DNA from: a virus
Strand: one strand, 5' to 3'
Virus record (IMG/VR): IMGVR_UViG_3300032293_001347
Location: 1-35,788 of that record
Length of the DNA: 35,788 nucleotides
How positions within the stretch are numbered: position 1 is the first letter of the stretch; each line of letters begins with the position of its first letter. Made by a program: the position numbers and the translations under genes. Shown here one piece after another: positions 1-5,208 of the stretch. Below the pieces are notes generated by a model that was given only the letters and a program-made list of their open reading frames with translations, ran no database searches and was not told the origin of the DNA.

Positions 1-222
1 CAGCACGGCGCCGACCAGGAGCTGGAGGCGTGCGTGAAATGGCTTAACAGCTACATACCAGGCAACGAAGGTGATCGCCTTCTTCGCGCCGCCCGCCGCC
101 CCAAGCCGCCGAGCTTGAAGGAGGAGGCGCTAGCGGAGCTTGTTGACGCTTATGACGAAGACAGGATTGACGACTCCACTTACGACACCATCCGCCGCGC
201 ACTGGAGGCCCTTCCCGAATGA
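1..222 (+). CDS. Hypothetical protein, 5'-truncated by the window edge
   Basis: The frame is open from base 1 (Gln-His-Gly-Ala-Asp...), so the visible 73 residues are the C-terminal part of a longer protein; an internal GTG at position 34 is not needed as a start. The visible part is charged and helical-looking, with a basic Arg/Lys/Pro patch (RAARRPKPP) followed by an acidic helix. I do not recognise a family with confidence. Its TGA stop overlaps the next ATG (ATGA), so it is translationally linked to the chain of small rightward genes that ends in the zinc-ribbon protein. It is probably an early, host-interaction type gene, but that is inferred only from position and size. Confidence 0.6.
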   Translation, partial: QHGADQELEACVKWLNSYIPGNEGDRLLRAARRPKPPSLKEEALAELVDAYDEDRIDDSTYDTIRRALEALPE

Positions 223-398
223 TTCGCATCGACTCAAACCAGGGCCGCATCGGCCAGCTCTGGTGGTTTAACTCCAACAACGTTGAACGCCTTTGGATGG
301 GGAATGTCTCGCCTTGGGTCAACAAGTGGTGCATCCGCTGGGGCACCTGTGGCTTCGGCCGCAATGTTCGCGTCTACATGGAGCCGATTGATGACTGA
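219..398 (+). CDS. Small tryptophan-rich hypothetical protein (59 aa)
   Basis: The ATG at 219 overlaps the TGA of the preceding gene (ATGA) and the frame runs to TGA at 396-398, giving 59 residues. The product has six tryptophans and two cysteines, including a WW pair and the segment KWCIRWGTCGFGRNVRVYME, which looks like a short beta-rich fold. No family is recognised. The alternative upstream reading of the next gene would bury this ORF, but the tight stop-start overlaps on both sides and the non-random composition favour a real gene. There is no signal peptide or membrane segment. Confidence 0.55.
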   Translation: MIRIDSNQGRIGQLWWFNSNNVERLWMGNVSPWVNKWCIRWGTCGFGRNVRVYMEPIDD

Positions 399-723
399 AC
401 AACTCATGGAAGACCTCACCAGCGAGGAGCACGAGGCGCTGCTGCTCATGAGCGAGCACGGCATTGCGGCGCCGCTTTCCCCCGCCGCGCAGGCTGTCCT
501 ACATGGGTTTCGCGCTGTGCCAACTCTCATGTATGGGCCGTCTATTGCCGCCGCCCTCCGCGCTGTTTCGGATCAGGTGGTGCCGGAGCAAAGTGAGCCA
601 CCCTGCGGAGAAGGTGCCCCCTGGCCTCAGAGCTACCAACTGATGGCCGATTCCAAATGGGAGCAACGGCAGAAAACTCGCGCCGAACTCCTCGCCATCG
701 CCGCCGAGCTGGAGGCCCTGTGA
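391..723 (+). CDS. Hypothetical protein (110 aa)
   Basis: I start this gene at ATG 391 (MTEQLMEDLTSEEHEALLLM), not at the longer upstream ATG at 283. From 391 it overlaps the 59-aa gene by only 8 bases, matching the stop-start coupling in this cluster, and the protein begins with a sensible acidic helix. It contains a proline/cysteine-rich middle and an alanine/leucine-rich C-terminal helix. Arrays of small proteins of this style are common in early regions of cyanophages and related prophages. No function can be assigned. Its TGA overlaps the GTG of the next small ORF. Confidence 0.6.
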   Translation: MTEQLMEDLTSEEHEALLLMSEHGIAAPLSPAAQAVLHGFRAVPTLMYGPSIAAALRAVSDQVVPEQSEPPCGEGAPWPQSYQLMADSKWEQRQKTRAELLAIAAELEAL

Positions 724-809
724 CGCTGCCCCTGATGATCGAGATTCTCGCCGGGTACGTCGTGGCTTGTTGCTTGGCCTTATGGTTGGCGTCAAAGCTG
801 GTGCCATGA
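720..809 (+). CDS. Putative 29-aa single-pass membrane peptide
   Basis: GTG at 720 overlaps the previous TGA (GTGA), and the TGA at 807-809 overlaps the next ATG (ATGA). The 29-residue product is almost entirely one hydrophobic segment (IEILAGYVVACCLALWLAS), so it is a plausible membrane micro-protein. Coupling at both ends is the main argument for reality; without it the ORF would be too short to call. The alternative is a translational bridge that only carries ribosomes from the 110-aa gene to the zinc-ribbon gene. Confidence 0.4.
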   Translation: MTLPLMIEILAGYVVACCLALWLASKLVP

Positions 810-1039
810 ACCTAGGCGAGCAACGCTGCCCTGAATGTCACGGCGTTATGCGCCTTGTCATGCAGGAACGCACCTACAACGACCGCGCTAGGCGTAGGCG
901 GCATGAGTGCTACGACTGCCAGCATCGCAGCACCAGCTATTTGCTGAATGATGACTTCTTTCAGCAGTTAACGGCTGCGCATGATATTGTACAGCGGTTG
1001 CAGGGGTTTTACTTTGACCACTGCGACACAGCTAATTAG
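806..1039 (+). CDS. Stand-alone NrdR-like zinc-ribbon protein (77 aa)
   Basis: The start at ATG 806 is chosen over an in-frame ATG at 767 because it overlaps the preceding TGA. The N-terminus has CPEC near residues 8-11 and CYDC near residues 40-43, with a run of arginines directly before the second pair and R-S-T-S-Y after it. That spacing and the arginine run resemble the N-terminal zinc ribbon of the ribonucleotide-reductase repressor NrdR (CPxC ... RRRxC..C..RFTTyE). The ATP-cone domain of NrdR is absent; the rest is a short helical tail. It may bind nucleic acid or act as a small transcription modulator. The zinc ribbon is fairly sure; the link to NrdR function is speculative. It is the last gene before the sigma factor. 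Confidence 0.65.
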   Translation: MNLGEQRCPECHGVMRLVMQERTYNDRARRRRHECYDCQHRSTSYLLNDDFFQQLTAAHDIVQRLQGFYFDHCDTAN

Positions 1040-1040
1040 G

Positions 1041-1124
1041 TGGGAGGTGGCCGGTCCTCACGCGGTGCCGGCCTCACCGCAGCCTCCCAGCTACGGAATG
1101 CCCAGTGACTCCGAAAGTCATTGG
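1041..1124. promoter_or_regulatory. Intergenic hairpins upstream of the sigma gene
   Basis: The 105-bp gap 1040-1144 contains a large imperfect stem: TGGGAGG (1041-1047) pairs with CCTCCCA (1083-1089), with an inner GGCCGG (1049-1054)/CCGGCC (1068-1073). A competing stem, GCGGTG (1062-1067)/CACCGC (1075-1080), uses part of the same sequence. A second hairpin follows: TGACT (1106-1110)/AGTCA (1116-1120), extended by CCA/TGG. No T-run follows the first stem, so it is a weak intrinsic-terminator candidate. Mutually exclusive stems just ahead of a regulator gene could be an attenuator or processing site. A weak TAGTAT at 1130-1135 might be a -10 box. No Shine-Dalgarno sequence precedes ATG 1145. 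Confidence 0.4.
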
Positions 1125-1144
1125 ATCACTAGTATAGCCCCTCA

Positions 1145-2032
1145 ATGACGCCCGACTCATTCAAGCAGTACCTAAACGCAATCGGTCGCTATCCGCTGCT
1201 GTCGGCCGAGCAAGAAATCCAACTGTCACGCCAGGTGCGGCGATACCTTGATCTGCGTGATGCAGAAGGCGAGCGCACCAAGCAGGAGCAACGCGAAATG
1301 CGGATTGGTGTTCGCGCGCGTGACATGATCATCAACTGCAACCTGCGGTTAGTGGTGCATATTTCCAAGCGGTACATCACCCGGCTGCAGTCCAACAACA
1401 TGGACCTCATGGACCTGATCCAAGAGGGTGCGCTAGGGCTGCATCGTGCAGCAGAGATGTTTGACGGTACCAAGGGGTATAAATTCTCCACCTATGCCTA
1501 TTGGTGGATTCGCCAAGCAATTACTCGTGCCATTGATACCAAAGAACGACTGATCCGCGTGCCGCAACATGCGCTAGAAAAAACCTACGCTGCAGCTAAA
1601 ACGCAACGTGAGTTTGCGCAGGCCAATGGCCGCACACCAACCGTACGCGAAGTGGCGGAAATCATCAATGTAAAAGTTGATGAGCTGCTGATGCTAATGG
1701 AACGCAACAGGCCGCACCGCAGCCTAGATGCACTCATCACTGAAGATGGCAGCACCGTACTGGATATTATTGCCGATGAGTACGGCATTGACGAAGACCA
1801 TAACCCTGAGGAAGTGTGCGAGCGTGTGGAGCAGCTGCAGCTGGCTTTTTTTCGTCTAGATCCCTTTGACAGGAATGTTATATGCTTGAACTACGGCATT
1901 GGCTCTGATGTGCCGCAAAGTTATGCGGAAATCGGCCGCAACCTTGGCGTATGCCGTGAGCGTGTTAGACAACGTGCGCAACGTGCGCAACGCAAGCTAA
2001 AGTTAATCCTGCAGCCATCACTAGCGGCGTAA
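1145..2032 (+). CDS. RNA polymerase sigma-70 family factor (group 2-like)
   Basis: Complete 295-aa sigma-70 protein. Region 1.2 lies at about residues 3-37 (DSFKQYLNAIGRYPLLSAEQ), region 2 at 56-131 with the core-binding LMDLIQEGALGLHRA and the -10-reading FSTYAYWWIRQAITRAI, region 3 at about 132-210, and region 4 at 226-290 with the -35 helix-turn-helix SYAEIGRNLGVCRERVRQR. Region 1.1 and the large nonconserved insert are absent, as in group 2/3 factors; length and motifs fit cyanobacterial SigB/C/D-like proteins. It would bind host core polymerase and direct it to a promoter subset, plausibly phage late genes. It is on the strand opposite to the structural genes and converges with the next gene, overlapping it by 12 bases. 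Host origin is likely but untested. Confidence 0.95.
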   Translation: MTPDSFKQYLNAIGRYPLLSAEQEIQLSRQVRRYLDLRDAEGERTKQEQREMRIGVRARDMIINCNLRLVVHISKRYITRLQSNNMDLMDLIQEGALGLHRAAEMFDGTKGYKFSTYAYWWIRQAITRAIDTKERLIRVPQHALEKTYAAAKTQREFAQANGRTPTVREVAEIINVKVDELLMLMERNRPHRSLDALITEDGSTVLDIIADEYGIDEDHNPEEVCERVEQLQLAFFRLDPFDRNVICLNYGIGSDVPQSYAEIGRNLGVCRERVRQRAQRAQRKLKLILQPSLAA

Positions 2033-2257
2033 TAGCCGTCGCCACCATGGATTGGGCTTGGCGCCAGCTAGAAATTGCTCCATCTCTAGCTGGCCAATGT
2101 GGCCTGTAGCTTGCTGAATCAGCTTGGATTGATACGCATTTTGACGGATCAACGAGGCGCATAATTGCGCTACTTGATCTGGGTCATCATGTGAAAGGGC
2201 GGCTCGCGCCTGCCCTTCAAGTCGTAGTTGATCCTCTACTGACAGTTCAACGATCAT
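2021..2257 (-). CDS. Hypothetical protein (78 aa)
   Basis: The preferred start is ATG 2257 (MIVELSVEDQLRLEGQARAA) because GGGGTGAG sits six bases upstream; an ATG six codons earlier, at 2275, lacks such a site. The product is an all-helical, Gln-rich protein ending in a basic tail (PNPWWRRLLRR). I do not recognise a family. Its 3' end overlaps that of the sigma gene tail to tail by 12 bases, so neither has room for a terminator. It is the last leftward gene, downstream of the deaminase with a 154-bp gap that carries a possible opposite-strand ORF. Confidence 0.55.
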   Translation of the reverse strand: MIVELSVEDQLRLEGQARAALSHDDPDQVAQLCASLIRQNAYQSKLIQQATGHIGQLEMEQFLAGAKPNPWWRRLLRR

Positions 2258-2273
2258 CCACTCACCCCATGCC

Positions 2274-2438
2274 ATGGCTGAACCAAACCTGCTACCGCCA
2301 ACATTAGAGCAGGTTGGCGATATATGGCGTGTTACTTATGCAGGAATGGTGAAGGAACACAAGCAAGACTGGCAGGCACAATGGCACTACCAGCAAGCTT
2401 GTGATATGTACCTATCCGCGCGATGCGGTAACACTTGA
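2274..2438 (+). CDS. Possible small protein (54 aa)
   Basis: The ORF begins at ATG 2274 within CCATGG and encodes MAEPNLLPPTLEQVGDIWRV followed by a Trp/Gln/Tyr-rich helix (QDWQAQWHYQQACDMYLSA). The composition looks like a real protein, and it occupies the only gap between the 78-aa gene and the deaminase, overlapping the latter's 3' end by 27 bases. No Shine-Dalgarno is visible and no room exists for its own promoter; it would depend on transcription coming through the sigma gene. The family is unknown. It could be a chance ORF. Confidence 0.4.
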   Translation: MAEPNLLPPTLEQVGDIWRVTYAGMVKEHKQDWQAQWHYQQACDMYLSARCGNT

Positions 2439-2927
2439 ATCGCCGTTGTAGCGTCCAGTTACTGCATACGTTCGCTCAGGTGTGCCAGCAATGACGTGAA
2501 ACACCATCTGGCCAATCTTCATGCCAGGCCACAATGCAATGTTGTGATACCGACGGCTGTTGTGCAGCTCTAGCGTCAAGCGGCTGCCGTGCCAACCTGG
2601 GTCGCAGTATCCGGCTAGCAGGTGTTCCAAGCCTTCTCTTGCGCGGCTGGATTTAAGTACAAACTGCGCAGCAATATGATCCGGCAAGTTAAAAAACTCC
2701 TGCGTTTCGGCTAGCGCAAACTCATTTGGTGCTAACCAATACGGATCAGCCTCTGTATGGTGCGCAATGCTCAATAGTTGCAGTTGAGCATTGTGCTCCA
2801 CTTCAAGCATTAAGTTGTCGCCGAGCAATACATCTAATGACGCTGGGTTCTGCAGTTCTGCGTTGTACGGCACCACCATGGCGTGTTGCTTGCACAGCCG
2901 GCAGATTTCGTGGTCAGGAATGATCAT
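2412..2927 (-). CDS. dcd: dCTP deaminase (Dcd-type)
   Basis: 171-aa member of the dUTPase/dCTP-deaminase fold. Visible motifs are NPASLDVLLG (27-36), LKSSRAREGL (91-100), AGYCDPGWHGSRLTLELHNS (105-124), LWPGMKIGQMVF and the C-terminal loop GRYNGDSS near 158. Ser93, Arg97 and Glu120 have exactly the spacing of the catalytic Ser111/Arg115/Glu138 of E. coli Dcd; the Glu separates deaminases from plain dUTPases. It should convert dCTP to dUTP (or to dUMP if bifunctional), feeding dTTP synthesis. The start is ATG 2927, which overlaps the endolysin TGA (TGATG); a TTG one codon upstream is less likely. Being last in the lysis operon suggests late or constitutive read-through expression. Confidence 0.88.
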   Translation of the reverse strand: MIIPDHEICRLCKQHAMVVPYNAELQNPASLDVLLGDNLMLEVEHNAQLQLLSIAHHTEADPYWLAPNEFALAETQEFFNLPDHIAAQFVLKSSRAREGLEHLLAGYCDPGWHGSRLTLELHNSRRYHNIALWPGMKIGQMVFHVIAGTPERTYAVTGRYNGDSSVTASRG

Positions 2928-3976
2928 CAATAATCCCAGCGGACTTTAGGGCGGCTAGCGCGGATACCAAGATGCACAAAGCCCTTGGGTGCGCCGTAGC
3001 CAAGACTATACGGCCATTCCTTGTCGCACCATGCCTGCAGCTTGTGGATATCAACGCCTTGGATGTAGAAGTCCACAGCGCCCACATTGGGTGCGTTGTA
3101 TAGGTGCTCAGAGCTGCTGGCACCACCCACGGAGCGGTTGATTGCTGCTGGCCGGTAACCGCTAGTGATGATCACAGGCTTGCCGCCAAATACAGACCGT
3201 GCGCGCTCCATAAATGCAGCCAGTTCTGCTGCAGTATTTAGCTGGTGCTGCGTATCAAATCGACGCACCTCTTGATTTAACGCAAACTCACCTAGCGTGA
3301 TATGCGGCGTGATATGCGCGCTGAATGAGCTAGATGGCGTCAGCTTGGCCGGTTGCTGTTGCTGCTCAGTGTTACCAGTAAAAAGCCGTACCTCTGCAGC
3401 ACGGCGACGTGCCAGCCCTTCTAGCGTCTTGCCGTCAGCTTTGTCCCACTTGGGTAGCTCCTGTGGCACGACAACGCTAGGTGCCTCGCCAGCAGCAAGC
3501 CGCTTGCGTAGTGTGGATTCCTCAACGGCACCAAGACCTACATTAAAAGCCCAAGACACCAGCGCTGCTTGCTGGTTAGGCTTCCATGCTTTCATCAATG
3601 GCAGCAGGCCAAACAGGCCAGGTGCAAATAAATTCTCAACTTGATTGCGTAGCAGCTCTTCTGCCATCTGCTGCGTGATCTTGTCGCCCATGCGTACGGG
3701 AGCATCCATCAACCGCGTGGCGCCATAGCCGATGGTTGGCACGCCAGCTGGGCACCGGTATGCCTCAAGCCGCAACCCTTCAAACTCGCGGATAATCTTA
3801 AGCGCTGGCTCTAGCCATGGCGCCGCAGGTGTTGCCGGTGCAGCCCTGAATAGTTCTAAAAATTCAGATTGCTGCTCAGGCGTTAGCCATGCCCATGCCG
3901 CAGTCCACGCTGCAATCTGATGCGGCTGTGGATTTTGCTTGTCGGTCCACTTGGCTGCAGTAAGAAAGTTGGTCAT
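2927..3976 (-). CDS. Two-domain endolysin: GH24 muramidase plus M15-type peptidase
   Basis: 349 aa. After a helical N-terminal segment, residues about 58-200 form a GH24 (T4/P22-type) lysozyme with the family motif E-8aa-C-5aa-T: Glu66, Cys75 and Thr81 in FEGLRLEAYRCPAGVPTIGY. A Gln-rich linker (201-215) leads to a C-terminal peptidase M15A-like domain (about 225-345) with the zinc-ligand pattern SEH (His291), AVDF (Asp302) and FVHLG (His335). It should cut both glycan and peptide bonds of peptidoglycan at the end of infection. No signal peptide is seen, so it probably needs a holin. It overlaps the genes on both sides (ATGA upstream, TGATG downstream). Confidence 0.9.
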   Translation of the reverse strand: MTNFLTAAKWTDKQNPQPHQIAAWTAAWAWLTPEQQSEFLELFRAAPATPAAPWLEPALKIIREFEGLRLEAYRCPAGVPTIGYGATRLMDAPVRMGDKITQQMAEELLRNQVENLFAPGLFGLLPLMKAWKPNQQAALVSWAFNVGLGAVEESTLRKRLAAGEAPSVVVPQELPKWDKADGKTLEGLARRRAAEVRLFTGNTEQQQQPAKLTPSSSFSAHITPHITLGEFALNQEVRRFDTQHQLNTAAELAAFMERARSVFGGKPVIITSGYRPAAINRSVGGASSSEHLYNAPNVGAVDFYIQGVDIHKLQAWCDKEWPYSLGYGAPKGFVHLGIRASRPKVRWDY

Positions 3977-4236
3977 CGCTTGGTAATAGCAGCTTTGATA
4001 GGGTCGTAAGCCAGCAGTACGAGGTCCAGCGTGTCGCTATTTAACTTTCCGCCTGTACCTTTAACAATGGCGGCACTTATTGCACTTTGCACAACAGATG
4101 GCGGCGCTTGGTTCATCAGCAGCTTGGGCACCTCAGCGTCAAGCTGTTTGTAGATCTTGGGTAGCGCCTGCTCTAGCGCTTTGTCCATAGCCAGCTTTAA
4201 CAGCACCTTGGCCAGTTGAATCAATAGGTGTTTCAT
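3973..4236 (-). CDS. Hypothetical lysis-cassette protein (87 aa)
   Basis: The product is helical and basic-amphipathic at the N-terminus (MKHLLIQLAKVLLKLAMDKA) with no clear full-length transmembrane span. It lies directly upstream of the endolysin with an ATGA overlap and two bases after the holin candidate, so a role in lysis timing or in a baseplate/wall-interaction step is plausible. No family is recognised. A holin-like amphipathic helix is possible but unproven. Confidence 0.6.
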   Translation of the reverse strand: MKHLLIQLAKVLLKLAMDKALEQALPKIYKQLDAEVPKLLMNQAPPSVVQSAISAAIVKGTGGKLNSDTLDLVLLAYDPIKAAITKR

Positions 4237-4238
4237 GG

Positions 4239-4490
4239 TCAGTCTGCTTTTCTGCTCAGGCTAATCAATGTGGTTAATACAGCCATCATGCTGGCAATTG
4301 TGCGGCTGTCGCTATCGGCGCATGTAGGCTGCGGGTCGATGGCCTTGCCATCTGGTGTGCCGACGTACTTGGCGTACCAAGGCCAGACGGTAGGAAAAAC
4401 ATAGAACCGACAAGATGCCCATTGCGCCATGATCAGCAGCATGATTACCGTCGCTGTCGCCATGATTGACCGCGACAGCCACGGCGGCAC
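4239..4490 (-). CDS. Candidate holin (83-aa membrane protein)
   Basis: Two hydrophobic segments are visible, one at about residues 9-27 (IMATATVIMLLIMAQWASC) and one near the C-terminus (TIASMMAVLTTLISL), followed by a charged tail. Small size, two predicted membrane passes and position beside the endolysin fit a class II-like holin. The GTG start at 4490 is supported by GGAG eight bases upstream and by a one-base overlap with the previous stop (TAGTG); ATG 4463 is the alternative. Holins have poor sequence conservation, so the call rests on topology and context. Confidence 0.55.
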   Translation of the reverse strand: MPPWLSRSIMATATVIMLLIMAQWASCRFYVFPTVWPWYAKYVGTPDGKAIDPQPTCADSDSRTIASMMAVLTTLISLSRKAD

Positions 4491-4729
4491 TACCGCGCCT
4501 CCAGTTTGGTGACGCGCTGCTCAACACCGTTCAACCTATTAAAGGTTTCACGGCGGTCGTCTTTGATGTCCGTGTGGAGCACTTCCAGCTGAGTGGCGAT
4601 GTGCTCCACGGCAGAGGTGAGGCGGATTACTGCGTCGCGAGCTTCATCGTTTCGACGGGAAAAGCCCATAGCACCCATAGCAGCCACGCTGATGGACGCT
4701 CCGGCGACAGCAGCAATGACCTCGATCAT
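4490..4729 (-). CDS. Membrane-anchored coiled-coil protein (79 aa)
   Basis: An N-terminal hydrophobic segment (IEVIAAVAGASISVAAMGAM) is followed by a charged heptad-like coiled coil from about residue 28 to the C-terminus. This layout is typical of small lysis-cassette proteins such as hemolysin XhlA-like or inner-membrane spanin-like proteins, though no diagnostic motif is present and no second (outer) spanin gene is visible. It is coupled to the holin candidate by TAGTG. It probably acts at the inner membrane during lysis. Confidence 0.55.
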   Translation of the reverse strand: MIEVIAAVAGASISVAAMGAMGFSRRNDEARDAVIRLTSAVEHIATQLEVLHTDIKDDRRETFNRLNGVEQRVTKLEAR

Positions 4730-4738
4730 GGTTCCAGC

Positions 4739-4873
4739 CTAGCGACCTTGGCCACGCAGCAATTTGCGCGTGCCACTCGGTTTGCTGTGCTGGCCGTTGC
4801 CCTGCTTGGTGCGCTTGGGCTTACCGGGCACATGTTGCACCGCGGCGGTGCCGGTCTTACTGCGGACTGCCAT
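4739..4873 (-). CDS. Small basic protein (44 aa), cyanophage-type
   Basis: The ORF begins MAVRSKTGTAAVQHVPGKPK and ends in a Lys/Arg/Gly-rich tail (RKLLRGQGR). I recall near-identical short basic proteins in marine and freshwater cyanophages, always annotated hypothetical; that memory is the basis for calling it real. The charge (over a dozen Lys/Arg/His, no acidic residues) suggests nucleic-acid or phosphate binding. It overlaps the preceding 28-aa ORF by one base (TAATG). Confidence 0.6.
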   Translation of the reverse strand: MAVRSKTGTAAVQHVPGKPKRTKQGNGQHSKPSGTRKLLRGQGR

Positions 4874-4959
4874 TAGTCGTCAGTGCGTGGGTTGATGGCC
4901 ATGAGGCAGTAGGCGACGGTGGTGCCTACTGCCCAGGCGGTGATGAGTGTCAGGACCAT
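4873..4959 (-). CDS. Putative 28-aa membrane peptide
   Basis: ATG 4959 to TAA 4873-4875 encodes a single hydrophobic segment (VLTLITAWAVGTTVAYCLMA) with a short charged tail (NPRTDD). One base of the stop is shared with the next ATG, indicating coupled translation. It lies at the head of the lysis cassette, so it may be an accessory membrane peptide. It is short enough to be a chance ORF, but position and overlap support it. Confidence 0.42.
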   Translation of the reverse strand: MVLTLITAWAVGTTVAYCLMAINPRTDD

Positions 4960-4971
4960 GGTAGGTAACGC

Positions 4972-5208
4972 CTACGAGGCCCAAACTCGCACCGGATTAG
5001 CCGGTGTCACTGCATACTCCTCCCACCCATCAGGCAGCTCACCAACATAGTTCACATGCCAACCATCAATGTCTGGGATAACACCAATCACATCCAGAGC
5101 GTAATCATGGGAGGCGGTGATGTATTCACCCTCCTCGCTCAGCAGCCCTGCATCATCCAAGGCTTTGATGCCGGTTACAGCATCGGGGAAACGGATGTAG
5201 TGCGTCAT
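4972..5208 (-). CDS. Conserved phage hypothetical protein (78 aa)
   Basis: The protein contains the pattern HDYALDVIGVIP-D-DGWHVNY-ELP-GW followed by VTPANPVRVWA. I recognise this arrangement from small proteins that sit between tail-fibre and lysis genes in many unrelated tailed phages; no function is established to my knowledge. It begins with an ATGA overlap at the end of the lectin-like fibre gene, so it is probably co-translated with it and may be a minor tail or fibre-assembly protein. Confidence 0.65.
   Translation of the reverse strand: MTHYIRFPDAVTGIKALDDAGLLSEEGEYITASHDYALDVIGVIPDIDGWHVNYVGELPDGWEEYAVTPANPVRVWAS

Noticed and set aside
283-390. Upstream extension of the 110-aa gene to ATG 283
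   Set aside because: It would cover most of the 59-aa gene; start at 391 keeps the short-overlap pattern of the cluster.
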